Positions 1-11,033 of a stretch of 35,015 nt of DNA are shown one piece after another (the stretch's first letter is position 1; the number at the start of each line of letters is the position of its first letter). The stretch comes from Hyaloscypha bicolor E (Eukaryota; Ascomycota; Leotiomycetes; Helotiales; Hyaloscyphaceae). The stretch covers positions 1 through 35,015 of the forward strand of contig NW_020194617.1 of assembly GCF_002865645.1 (NCBI RefSeq). The letters run 5' to 3'. Below the pieces are notes generated by a model. The model was not told where the DNA came from. It saw only the letters and a program-made list of their open reading frames with translations, and searched no databases. Both the position numbers and the translations under genes were made by a program.

Positions 1-720
1 TTTTAATATTTTAAATTTTAAAAATATACTTAAAATTTAATTTATAATTTAAATATTCTCTCTTTATATATAGTACTAAATTTCTTTAATTTTAATTCTT
101 ATATTTTTTCCTTTAATATATAGAAAATTTCTTTTATCTTTTCTAAATAAAATCTTATTTCTTTTTCTTTTCTATTTCTTTTTTTCTTTTTCTTATTTTT
201 TATTTTATTTATAATTTAAATATTATAAATAAAATATATTTTAATTTCAGAATTCCTTTTATACTTTAAGTCTTCTTTCTTTCTTATTATTATTATATAA
301 ATTATTTATAATAATTTATTATATTTATATAATTTATATTTATAATAATACTAGATTAATTTCTTTTATTTATTTCTAATAAACTTAGAATCTAAACTCT
401 AATTTTATATCTTCTTTTAATATTTAATTAGATTAGGCTATTAGAAAAATAAATATATAAAGTCTTATAAATTACTTCAAAAATTTAAATAATAAAAAAG
501 AGTAAAAGAAATAAAAAGAATAAGAGTTTTATAAAGAAATAAATTCAAGATATTATAGAAAAGTATATAATATATTTATTTAGTTTATATTATATAATAG
601 AATCTAGAAACTAATTTCTTACTTTTAAGTAAGAGAGGGCTCAAGTAATATATAATTATATAATTTCTTTCTTTAAAGGGGCTAGGTTAATTTAAGCTAG
701 GCTATATATCCTACTAGCTT
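1..720. repeat. AT-rich RIP-type relic DNA
   Basis: This stretch is almost entirely A and T with long runs of TATA and TTTAAA, no usable reading frame and very few CA or TG dinucleotides. That pattern is what repeat-induced point mutation leaves behind in fungal transposons. I see no recognisable protein remnant. Base composition rises abruptly after about 660-720, where ordinary sequence with CG and CA returns. Confidence 0.75.
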
Positions 721-772
721 ATAGTACTTATAATTAAATTAGCTAGTGGATTTTACTAGGACGCCTCGAGTG

Positions 773-794
773 AATGCAGTCACGTGACTGCATT
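773..794. repeat. 22-bp perfect palindrome centred on CACGTG
   Basis: The arm AATGCAGTCAC is followed directly by its exact reverse complement, so the whole 22 bp is self-complementary with the E-box-like hexamer CACGTG at its centre. It lies at the edge where the AT-rich block gives way to normal sequence. It could be a binding site for a dimeric bHLH-type regulator, or a terminal structure of the transposon to its left; nothing in the sequence decides between these. Confidence 0.8.
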
Positions 795-1443
795 TACTTT
801 GGCTCTAGGTTATATATATTAAAATAAGCTTTTTTGATTTACCAAAAGCCTGATGCCAAGCCTTCGTAGTATAGTTGGAACTAACTATATATATCCTTAC
901 TATTGTGGCGACCCCTTAGCTATGACATGACGGAAGCTCCGGCCTCCTTATCGCTATTTCGGGTATTAATGGCCTTCCGGAAGGAGGGAGCAGGGCGGTC
1001 GGTCTATGAATAGTCTCGAGTATACTATACCAGTGAGCTAATTGTAGATTTAAAGCCCCGGCAGGCAACGTGAGTGGTTTCCTTCCGGGGTGGGTACCCG
1101 ATGAAACGACCTATACAGGAAAGCTTAGGGGGTAAAACCCTAGAGTATAACTGGCCACTAATTCTTTTGCTATTCTGGTTCTTGTACTACCTCTACTCCT
1201 TGCTTGTTCGATTAGGAGGGAGCAAGGAGAAGAGAAGGAGAAGCGGCCAGAGGAGAAGAGAGCGGGAGAAAAGAAGGGAAGGAGAGAAGGAGAGGCGAAG
1301 GGCGGGCGAGGAGGGCTTTATATACTTCTTGAAGCTAGACTAGCGTCCCCACGTGATATCTCTTGCTCAAAAAACAAGACCAAAAAAAATAGATTTACTT
1401 ATCGCCAAATGCTATAGGAGTATTTATTAAGAAGCAAATCAGG
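795..1443. other. No gene recognised; GC-richer repeat-edge DNA
   Basis: This segment has ordinary base composition but no recognisable gene. It includes a short frame at 1074-1343 that starts with GTG and whose second half is only a purine-rich tract (about 1217-1320, mostly GAG, AGA and AAG), giving low-complexity Arg/Lys/Glu; I do not consider it a gene. The tract itself is a strong strand-asymmetric polypurine run. The rest resembles the non-coding edge of a repeat. Confidence 0.5.
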
Positions 1444-1514
1444 AGCCTAACTAGGAATCGAACCTAGGCTATAGAGTTTACTAACTCTGTATGCTACTAT
1501 TATATTATCGGGCC
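1444..1514 (-). pseudogene. RIP-damaged tRNA-like sequence
   Basis: Read on the minus strand this 71-nt segment has a tRNA layout. The acceptor 5' strand GGCCCGA can pair with TTAGGCT if one C-A mismatch and G-T pairs are allowed. A T arm follows with CTAGG/CCTAG around TTCGATT, and an anticodon-like arm AGAG/CTCT surrounds TTAGTAAA, whose centre AGT would read threonine. The D arm matches a normal GTGTAATGGTAGCAC-like arm if several G are read as A. The mismatches are all C-to-T or G-to-A in direction, so I read it as a tRNA or tRNA-derived repeat caught by RIP. The anticodon loop has 6 or 8 nt rather than 7, so function is unlikely. Confidence 0.5.
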
Positions 1515-1621
1515 TTTTAGTAACTGCTATTTAATTACAGTTAGTTCTTGCTTAGCCTATACTAGGCAATAGAGTTTTGCAAAGTAATTCCTTGTTTTAA
1601 TATATAAGACCCAGTCCTATA

Positions 1622-2080
1622 AGCAGGTATTATAGCTATACTATGGCTATAGATAGTAAATGCTATTGTAGCTAACTAGGTGCTTAGTTATCTGGCACTT
1701 GTCTTTAGGCCGGGGCTTGTACTCTCTTAGCTTGGCCATACCCCTCAAGTTATAGCTATTAAGAAGCTTTGCAGTCGCCTTGAGCTCGTCTCCCAAGAGT
1801 TAGTATGGCTGCGCTTGCAGGTGCCGCTCTTAACTATATGTCTCTAGGATAATACAGGACTTGCAGGCATAATAGATAGTAACTCTATAAGCTAGATTAT
1901 ATAATAATATAACGAGAACGCACTTCGAGACAAGGGAATGCTTATTAAAAGGTAGTAGGGGAGGTGCCCCTTTACCGAAATCTCTTTTACCGGAAAGTGC
2001 ATTAGTCAGCGGCGCATGCACTAATTAGCATACGGGCATTCTCACCTTTTACCGAAAAAGGGGCCCTGCATAAGGGGTAG
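1622..2080 (-). pseudogene. Second, partial copy of OrsD-like gene 5' region
   Basis: This segment is a direct repeat of 2623-3092: the two align over about 460 bp with mostly C/T and G/A differences. It holds the upstream motifs (three CTTTTACCG copies at about 1970, 1984 and 2046) and the first part of the OrsD-like coding sequence on the minus strand. That coding part includes the KHSLVSK stretch and the YRVTI.. segment; the first zinc-finger cysteine is already mutated to tyrosine. Homology stops at 1622 inside the coding region, so this copy is truncated at its 3' end. It is more heavily mutated than the other copy. Confidence 0.75.
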
Positions 2081-2092
2081 GATATTAGCCCG

Positions 2093-2911
2093 CTACTGTG
2101 TCATTTTCCGGTCTAGCGAGGTATTGCTGCATAACCGGTATGCGTCTCTTAAGGCAGCCTCGGCTATAACTAAAATTCGGACGAGATTAGGATCCTTAGT
2201 ATCCTCACTATCCGCATTAAGCTCTTTCTTCGGTGGCAGCTTATACGAGCTCCAGATCTCCTCGTCCTTTAGCGTAGTCAGGTAATATGGAAAACCCGTT
2301 ATGTCATATAGCCATGGTACCCTTTCTGACCTTGAATCTCTAATATCCTGGACTATAGTTACTTGCTTCTCAAGATCGCATTTCATATCCTTGTAATCCT
2401 TCTCTAATTGCTTAAATAGTTCCTTCTCTGGCTCAGTTAATAATATAGAGCCTCTGGCTATTTCCCTGCCTTTCTCCCTATCCACTACTACAAAATAATT
2501 AATCCGGCCCTTCGCAGTGAAGTATGTCTGTAGCTTGTACTTTTTCCACGACTAACTACTCTCATAAGACCTTGCTTCGGTCTTGTGGCAAGCAGCCTAG
2601 TGCTCCTTTATCTTGGGGAGATAGCGGGTGCTATAGCTATACTACGGCTATAGATAGTAGACACCATTATAGCTAACCAGGTACTCAATTATCTGGCACC
2701 TGTCTTCGGGCCGGGGCTTGTGCTCTCTGAGCTCGGCTATACTCCTCAGGTTATAGCTACTGAGGAGCTATACAGTCGCCTTGAGCTCGTCTCCCAAGAG
2801 TCGGTGTGGCTGCGCTCGCAGGTGCCGCTCTTGACTACGTGCCCCTGGAATGACGCAGGACTTGCAGACATGGCAGATAGTAACCCTGTAAATCGGATTA
2901 TACGAGAACAT
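2093..2911 (-). pseudogene. OrsD-like (DUF3505) zinc-finger protein, stop-ridden
   Basis: A single minus-strand frame runs from an ATG at 2911 to a stop at 2093, interrupted only by five TAG codons (first bases at 2770, 2650, 2644, 2599 and 2554). Each is explained by CAG to TAG, the classic RIP change. The start MFSYNPIYRVTICHVCKSC matches the opening of the OrsD-like/DUF3505 family, in which a C2H2-like finger reads fungal 'YNP.Y.VLIC..C'. A second finger-like segment (LPKIKEH..ACH) and the family's KLQTYF...NYFVVV motif follow at about 2600-2500, then a PWL..TGF..YL region at about 2320. The family name is recalled from general knowledge, not searched. Its molecular role is unclear; it often lies in subtelomeric or transposon-like settings. 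Confidence 0.75.
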
Positions 2912-3092
2912 GACGAGTACGTGCTTCGAGACAAGGGAATGCTTATTTAAAGGGGGGTAGGGGGTAGTAGGGGAGGTGCCCTTTTACCGAAATCCCTTTT
3001 ACCGGAAAGTGCATTAGTCAGTAGCACACGCACTAATTAGTGCACTGGCATTCTCACCTTTTACCGAAAAAGGGGCCTCATATAAGAGGTAG
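2623..3092. repeat. Better-preserved copy of 460-470 bp direct repeat
   Basis: This is the partner of 1622-2080, in the same orientation and about 1 kb away. It covers the presumed promoter and the first ~95 codons of the OrsD-like relic. Just upstream of the coding part it has three CTTTTACCG(A/G)AA motifs (2981, 2996, 3058) and a perfect 14-bp palindrome GCACTAATTAGTGC at 3030-3043. The same motifs survive in the other copy, although its palindrome is degraded. They could be regulatory sites or terminal motifs of the mobile element. Confidence 0.8.
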
Positions 3093-3975
3093 CAGAAAGC
3101 GGACTAGCAGGTAGTAATAAAGGAACAGAAAGGGAACTAGCCAGTAGTAATAAAGAAGGAGGAAGAGAGCAAGCAACTTCTAATTAGATATATACTACCC
3201 TATAAGCCCTGTATATTATATATATTATTTTCTCGGGATCCCTAATACTAGTATCCTATATAGATAGGGCAAGACTATATAATATAGTAATAATAAGATA
3301 TAAAAAAGAAAGGAAAATATTTTAAGGAATCCTATAATATATTTACTATTAGCTACTAATATACTAGTAAACTTATATTATAAACTTATAGTATTAGAAG
3401 ATATATAGTAATTAAAATTAGTTTATTTAATAATAATAATATAATAATTCGGTATTAAAAAGGCCTAGAAATAATTAATTATTAGTTAATAAATTATATA
3501 ATATATAGTAATAATATTATAAAAGAAAAGATTTGGAAGAATATACTAGAATATAAGAAATATACCTATAAGCCGCCGGAACTCCCTAAATAATTAATAG
3601 CAAATTAATAGCAAGAGTATATTAGATAAGAAATCAGGACTAGAGAAACTTACTCCGAAAAATATTTAAAGAAGAAAGAAAAAGCAATAGTATTAATAAA
3701 TTAGAATATATATATATATATATTAGTATTATAGGGTTTTATTAGTTATAGTTTATAGTCAGATACTAGCTTATATTATATTCTTAGTTTATTATAAAAA
3801 TATAAACCAGAAGCTTTATTTTTATTAGGGAACTTTATATAAAATAAAAAATATATATTTATTAGTAAATAGGCTACTAAGAACTAGTAATATACTACTA
3901 AACAGGATTTACTAAAAGAATAACTAGTCTATACATATTACTATAAATATATAAGCAGGCTCTTTTAAAGCCACT

Positions 3976-6900
3976 CTAATAATTAAGTAAAGAGTTAATA
4001 AATTATATCGAGTTTATACTTTATTACTATAATAAATAGAATAAATTAATATAAAATATAATACTAAATATTGGATTCTATAAAGTATTTAGTAAGTAAA
4101 ACGGCCTTAAAATACTAGTAAATTACTAATATTTCTCTACCGAGTTATTAGATTTCATCTAAATACTTAATCTGCTATTATATCTGGTATAAGAGGTCTA
4201 GAACTACCAAAATTACTACTAAATCAGTATTAAATAAGGCAAGGGTAGCTATATATTCTATAGATATCTGAAATAATATATAGTACTTTATATCTCCTAG
4301 TATTATAAACTCCTAGTCTAGTATATACTAGTATTTCCTTAATAATTCGGAAAGGGCCTTATTATTACTATTAGGAGGCTTATAATTAAAAATATCCCAT
4401 TTCTTATTATACTCGCAACTATTCTCTCTTCTAAAGTCTGCCTTAAATTATTACTACTTATAATATTACTCTATTATAAAAGTATTAGTTTGGAATATGA
4501 AATACTTTAATAGCTAATTATAGGCAGGCTAATATTATAAGAAGAAGTTAATTATAATTAGTAATAAGAAATTAATACTAAGAACTATATTTTGTCTTAT
4601 TTATAATTAGGCCAGGTAATAGTAATAAACCCGTATTTAAAGAAGTATATAATTACTATTATACTAAATAAACTTGGTTATAGTTAGGTAAGGGAATAGC
4701 TAGTAAGTTACTATAAAGTATCTACTAATTAGTATATAAAACTTTTACTATTTAACTCTACTAATATAATATTTCATAATCTAATAAGTATAAAAGCTTA
4801 GGATATAAAATACCCGATCTTCCTAGCCTTTATAATCTATTTCCCCAAAGCCCTATATATACTCTAAGAGATCTTGAATATATTTAGTCTTAGTTCATTA
4901 TATATCTATTATTAAGATAGACTACTTCTAATTATTAATAAAATACTTCCGAAAAGATATCTAATAAAATATAATTTCCTTTCTATTTACCTTTTCCTTA
5001 AACTCTAGTTTAATTATATCCTTAATAATAAAGAATATATTTATCTAATAAGTTTATATAATTATAATAAGAAGATATAACTAGATATATTATAAGTATT
5101 AAGAGTTATTCTTATAAAGCTCTAGCTAGTAATCTGCCGCCTTAATATATACTAGGTCTTTCTTAGATATAATAACCTCTTTCTAATTCTTATAATATTT
5201 ATCCCGGATTATATTACTAGTATATATAATTTCATTAGAGAATTAGTTATAAAAAGCTAAGTAATCCTAATTAATTTAGTTAAGGTACTAACTATATTTA
5301 TAAGTAGAAATACTCTCTTAGATACCTATCCCGAAAAGAGCCTTTCCCGAATATTAAAATATTATTTTCCAGAAATATTAAAATAATTTTGGACTTATAA
5401 AGACTAGTCTTATATTAAAAGTAAAAGGCAGTACTATAAGAAGTATAATTAAAACTTTATATTACTCGTAAAATATACTAAGTACTAGATTTATAATAGA
5501 TATTTACTTAAAGGCTACTAAATATTTGAGAATATTTAGAGAAGTAAAATCAATCTAATATTCGGTTAGCAACTTCTAAAAAGGTCGGTAATTAGTAGTA
5601 GTTAGCTAGTAATTCAAGCCCTAATTACTAGCTTCTTCTAAGTAAGCTTTTAACTTATTAATAAAAGTAAAAGAAAAACAATACTCTTTATAGATACTAA
5701 AGAAATAATATATAGTAAATACAAGTATATAAAATAGGCGAAAACGCCCTATAAAATAGATATTTTATATTCTTTTAAGAATCTTTATAGTACTCTTATT
5801 ATATACCCGAATTATCTTATTAATATTTGGATTCCGGACTAGTTTCTCTAAGAACTTACTAGTTAAAGGCTTGCAATTTACTATATTATATACTTCCTTA
5901 AAGCTATTATATACCTGTAAATATACCTAGCCTTAGTAATACTTATAATAATATCGGGAGATTACTAGTATTATATTAGTAATATCTCGAAATATAGTAA
6001 TTATATAAAAGATAGGCTTTATAGACTTTCTATACTTGCCTAAGTTAGCCCATTTAGTAAAGGCCTTAAGATAGTAGATATAAAGAAAATATATAGTCGG
6101 GATATATCTATTAGTATTAAGTAGCTATTCAAGTAATATAAATTGGATTGAGATAGTTTCTTTTACTAAATTAATATAGATTCGGAACTAATCCAGTTTT
6201 AAAAAGTCAAGAACTAGAAATAGTATAGAAATAAAAGCATTCTATATCTCTAATAAAATATTAGCCTTAAAGTTAAGTTTAGTATTTTTATTTAAAAAGT
6301 AAATACAAGTATTATAATATAGCTTATTATTATAAAAGGGAAATTACCAAATAATATTATACTAAATTACTTATAGTATATAACCTTAAATTATATAATA
6401 AAGAAGTATTACCTTAGCTTAAATATTATTATTATATATAGAACTAATATTCTCTTATTAGTATGCCTCGGCTTTAAGTTTAGTATACTTCTAATTAAAA
6501 GAAATATACTAGTAACTCATTAGTAAAACATTACGAAATATAGCTAGTAAAAGAATCTTATTAAACTAATATTAGAGAATAGAAAATAGAGCGCCGCTAC
6601 CGTATCTAGGAAATATAGTTTTCTTTATAGGATCCTATATAGAAGAAAAGAAAATATAAATATAAATATCCTTATAACTAATTATATAACCAAAGTAATA
6701 GTAAGGCACTTTATAAAAGGCTATCTTCTGGACCTTGGACTAGTCAGAATTCATTATAAAGTCAGTAATATTTATATATAAATATATAAAAATAGAGATA
6801 TTTTATTAAAAACGAGGGTATAAGTTAACTTGAATTCCTTATTAGGCAAAAGAAAGGCAATTAGTATACCTATAAAAGCTATTAATATTATATTATCTTA

Positions 6901-7987
6901 AACCTTTATAGTAGTTTATCTAAGAGTAAAATATATATAAATACAAATAATAGTCTAAAATATTAGCTACCGATTCGGTATCGTTTTTATTATAATTTAC
7001 CCGTAATATATTAAAGTTAAGCTTATAAAAGGTACTATTATCTGAATTATTATTATTATTATTTATAACCTGGCTATTAGGTAAATAGTTATTATTATTA
7101 TTTATAATAAGACTAGTAAATATAGCTCGCTAGTTAATATCCCTAATTACTATATGTTTTTACTAGTTTATTATTTACTCTAGATATAATAGTTTACTAT
7201 TTTATTTACTAAGACTATAATTCGAAAGAAAATCGCAGTATTATAAAAGTATAATATATTATTTAGTAAAATAAAAGAGATCTTATTTATTATTAGACTC
7301 GGTATATTATTTATTTATATATCTTTAGAAATCGAATAGATAACGAGCTAGCTCCGAAATACAATTAATTAGTAGCTTATTAGATCCAGTAATCTCGGCT
7401 TATAATTAAGCTTCTAATTCCGCCTCGTTCTTACTATTACCCTTACCCTTATTTTTAGTCTCAGTATCCTTATTATTAATAATTTAGTCATTCTCGGTAT
7501 TATTATTATTCTTATTAATACCATTATTATTATCTAGATAAGGCATATTAGGAGTCTTTTCGGAAATAAAATCGGGATTATTACTATTATTATTATTACT
7601 ATCCGGAAGTAGTTAGTTCAGAAAATACCCGAGACTAGGCTAGTTACTATTTGCGAAAAAGGAAATATTTGCCTATAATTTACTATATAGCTCCTGGCTA
7701 TTAGGCTCCATTTCACTATTATATTCTAGGAAACTATTATTAAAATCATTAATACTATAATTACTATTATCTAGGGTTATACTATATAATAAGAGATTAT
7801 AACTCGATAAGAGATCCCTATTCCGGTCTCATAAATTTAGAGGTTCCAGATTAGTACCCTAATAAATAGTTAGTATTTAGAGAATAGATTATTAATTCCC
7901 TTAAGATTAACTAATAGGTTCTAATTCCTTATTACTTATATATTATAAATACCTAATCCTATAGGCCTCGCCAAATTCATAGCTCAT
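3976..7987 (-). pseudogene. Relic of a very long reading frame, family unknown
   Basis: Starting from an ATG at 7987 (a second in-frame ATG is at 7711), one minus-strand frame can be followed for about 4 kb. I confirmed the same phase at 7711, 6598, 6064, 5758, 4852, 4402 and 3976, so there seem to be no net frame-changing indels. The stops are nearly all TAA and TAG with a single TGA, as expected from Gln codons hit by RIP. In the best-preserved part (5621-6064, 148 codons) I count three internal stops; the neighbouring frame over about the same stretch has around sixteen. An Asn-rich low-complexity segment lies at about 7640-7480, as in many fungal polyproteins. The true 3' end is not clear and may lie nearer 3540. 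I do not recognise the protein. Confidence 0.5.
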
Positions 7988-8613
7988 TTATATAATAGGC
8001 TCTATAGAACATATATATATCTGTCTCTTATTTCTCGGTTATAAATATCTAGGAGATTTGTATTTATAGTAGATTTACAGGAATATAGTTATTAATTCAG
8101 TAGTAATTAGCTAGAAAGCCGCTATATTTTCGGAAGAATTATAAGATAGGATAGTACTTATAATACTTGGGCTCAAGTAAAGAGTCTTTTAGGTCTCGCT
8201 AGGGATCTCTTAGGTCTCTCTATAATATTTACTATTAGGTAATTATTATTTAATATTTCGTTCTCGGATTCTTATAAATAAGCAAATAATAATTTCTTAT
8301 TTAATTAGTAATAACTCGGTACTTTGCCCTTGAATTCTAGCAGATTTGCGAATAGCAGGCTCTTATATTATATAAGGCAGGCCTATATTCTATAATAAAA
8401 GTCCTATAGAATTAGGTATAGATCTTTAATATCTAGTTAATAATTCTTATATATTTCGAGGTCGAATTAATAGTATTTGGAAGCCGAGTAGCTCTATACT
8501 TGAAGTACTTATAGTATTTAAATATTCTTGGATATAGTAAGAAGGCAATATATATAAAGAGTTAAGCTATTATATAATTAGAGTTAAAGAGGTCGGTATA
8601 TCTAAGGAAGAAG

Positions 8614-8676
8614 GTTATAAAAAAGGAGGAGGTTATTAAAGAGAAGGTTATTAAGGAGGAGGTTATTAAGGAGAAG
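8614..8676 (+). repeat. 15-18 bp minisatellite, Val-Ile-Lys-Glu coding pattern
   Basis: Four successive units begin with GTTAT: one of 18 bp (8614-8631) and three of 15 bp (8632, 8647, 8662), the latter of the form GTTATTAARGAGRAG. Read in phase they encode repeats of VIKEE/VIKEK and end at a TAG shortly after. The units are unusually purine-rich against the AT-rich surroundings. This may be a repeat inside a lost protein-coding region or a simple minisatellite. Confidence 0.75.
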
Positions 8677-9268
8677 ATTACTAAATAGTATTTAAAGAAG
8701 CTAGGAAAAGGCATATATTAGTTATTAAATCTATAGCAAATAGAAGGAGCTTGAGGGAATACAAGTAAGCAAATAATAACCTATTAAATTAGGATCTGGA
8801 ACTTATTAATACTTTTCCTACTAGTATACTTATCTAGTTATATTACTTTTATACCTTATTTCTTTCTTTTCTTCTTTGCTTTTCTTTAGGCAAGGTATTT
8901 TTAGAGAATTAGATTCAGAAATAAAAGATTAAAATCCGGTAATAATTTACTAAAAGTTCGGAAATAAAAGGCTATTAAAGAATTAGCTTATTTAGGAGTA
9001 ATATCTAAAAAAATTATTATTAATTATACTAAGAGTAAAAGGGATTTAGATTCAGGAAATATCTCTAGCCTTAATCTCTAAGCAAGTTCCAAACTCTTAG
9101 TAATAAATTTATTATATATATTATAATATATTAAATCCTAAAATATATACTTTCTATTATAATATATATAATTAATTTAGTACTTAATTCGTAGCCTTTT
9201 AGGGCCTTAAACTAATATAAAGAAAGTTATTAATAATATAATATCGGTTTTATTAAAATATATATATT

Positions 9269-9632
9269 ACGTATATTATACTTTTTCGGCTCTTAATATA
9301 TATATTCTCGCTATAAAATCGTAATTAATCTACTATATAACTAATACGTAATATATAGCTATAACTTTTTAAAAACCTGGCAATATATAATTATTTCGGT
9401 ACCTAACTTATAGCTATTCGCCCGTTATTTATTAAGTTATTACCGACGTTACGTATATTACGCTTTTTCGGCTCTTAATACGTATACTCTTGCTATGAAA
9501 TCGCGATTAATCTGCTATATAACCAATACATAACATATAGCTATAACCTTTTAAAAACCTGGTAATATGCAATTATTTCGGTACCTAACTTGTAGCTATT
9601 CGCCCGTTATTTGATATCGAGTTATTAACTAT
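9269..9632. repeat. Two 182-bp tandem repeat units
   Basis: The units start at 9269 and 9451 with the same ACGTATATTA and share CTTTTTCGGCTCTTAATA, AACCTGG and CGCCCGTTATTT in the same order at a constant 182-bp offset. Differences are mostly C/T and G/A, and the first unit is the more AT-rich, as if RIP had faded toward the right edge of the block. The paired units look like subterminal or LTR-like repeats of the element that fills the block to the left. Confidence 0.8.
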
Positions 9633-9716
9633 ATGATTTTGGTAAGGGAGCTTCTCGCTAACGTGTGTTTTTCAAAACCGCCTCGCTTACGTGCCCGCTT
9701 TTCAGGCATTTGACTT
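9611..9716. repeat. 106-bp direct repeat, left copy
   Basis: This copy starts TTGATATCGAGTT and ends GCATTTGACTT, and matches 11913-12018 base for base without gaps, with about 19 mismatches by eye. Around thirteen of these are C-to-T or G-to-A going from this copy to the right one, so this copy is the less RIP-mutated. It follows directly on the 182-bp tandem units and contains the last codons and stop of the DUF6536 gene. Confidence 0.85.
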
Positions 9717-10971
9717 CAAAGCGAAAAGGGCTAGAAGCAATCCAAAAAATTTCAGAGAGAGAAACACGGTGATTATTTTCAGAATGGTAGAGCTGTAGGC
9801 CAGGCGACAGGTTCCCGGCCGAACGACTTCAGTTAAGCATTGCGTAACCTGGGGTACTGCTTGTGGTTGGTAAGATGGAACTGGCAAATACAGATATGGG
9901 CAATTATCATTTCCTATCATCTCCACTTTGGGATCGTTATATAGACCAGAGATCGTGTAGAAGCCAGGAACTGCCGTAGAAGCGTTCAGAACTTGGAGGG
10001 CGCCATTAGTGGTGTTATAAAACGACTCTGGGCATAACGTAAATAGGTCACCCCCGGAATAGCTGAGCGTTGCTATGCTCAGTGCTGTGTTATTTGAGTC
10101 TGGACTTGTCCAATTCAGCACAAATACGATGTTAGGCCTCAGTTGGTCCGTGTAGTTGAGATAAATCTCATAGCAGTCAAGTAAGTCCAGGCTTTCCCAG
10201 CTCGCGGAAGTATTGTGGGCCCGGAGCAAATTCAGCGATTCCTGAAGAGAATATACACTATCAAGTTCCGTACCGGGGATCGGGAGTGTGGCAAGTGGTT
10301 GATGACCCCATTTCCATTCCTCAACGTCATCTATGTTGATTGGGAGGTTCACGATGTCAAAGACTAATTCTGGATCGAAGAAATCCTCGGAAACCGCGAC
10401 TTGGTAGTTGCCCCTCTTAGTATCAAGAACAAAAAGCAGCCCGTTGTATCTATATCATCAATTTGAGAATTTAGCAAGATTTGAACACTTACAGTATGTG
10501 TAGAGGAATTCCAGACGCTGCGAGGAACAACCATATTAACTTTCGAGACCACTTCACTCTCAAAAGGTTTCGCAAAGATTGTCTACCAATGTCTATAGAT
10601 TGAAGTTTGGAATGGGCTAGGTCAATCTCGGCTCTTGTAGGAGATGCGAGACATTGCATTGCGTAGTTTGAAGAGACAAATGCAACGGCTGCAATTCCGT
10701 TCAGTAGCAGAGACCCTTGAAGCCGCGTTCGACGTACTGATGAACAATCCAGACTCGTATATAGAACTCCTAGGCCGTAAGGTCCTTTGTGCAATTGAAT
10801 TACGGCGATTAGGTGAACAGAGAATCTTAAACCTGTTGCTAATGTCCAAAGCAAAAGCATGCGCCGCCATTTCTGCTTCCATTGCTGTCGAGCCCGTGCC
10901 TTGAGGAGTACTGCTCTGTCTGGATCCATGAGCGGGGAGGTGACCTTGTTGAGAGAGATTGATTCAAACAT
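9702..10971 (-). CDS. DUF6536-domain membrane protein, 3' truncated
   Basis: The family is found in filamentous fungi as large multipass membrane proteins of unknown function, usually several hundred residues longer than this. Two exons fit: 10971-10493 and 10449-9702, joined across a 43-bp intron (10492-10450, GTAAGT...ATAG), giving 408 residues. Membrane segments lie at about 36-58, 80-105, 145-170 and near the C-terminus. Family marks include the SSNYAMQCLASPTRAEID stretch and the DIGRQSLRNL segment before the third membrane helix. The extracellular middle is rich in NxS/T sites. The last residues (SNA and stop) come from the 106-bp repeat, so the original gene probably ran on and was cut there. 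I chose the ATG at 10971 because it precedes the conserved part; an earlier non-ATG start is possible. Whether it is still expressed is unknown. Confidence 0.7.
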
Positions 10972-11033
10972 ATCGTGCGAAGCCCTTGATCCGGGGGAGA
11001 TATTGAGGAGAAGGACAATAAAGAGCAAACCAT

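Larger units (their letters stand above)
3093..9268. mobile_element. RIP-degraded transposon block
   Basis: About 6.2 kb of AT-rich DNA with no open frame above 60 codons on either strand. CA and TG are scarce while CG persists (for example near 3575, 5750 and 6595), the usual RIP signature. The block is less extreme than the two right-hand blocks, so coding traces can still be followed (see the relic frame at about 3976-7987). Flanking OrsD-like remnants on the same strand suggest one composite element or nested elements. I could not assign a transposon superfamily. Confidence 0.7.

Noticed and set aside
1074..1343. 89-codon ORF with a hydrophobic segment and basic tail
   Set aside because: It starts with GTG, and half of it is a translated polypurine tract; no family resemblance.
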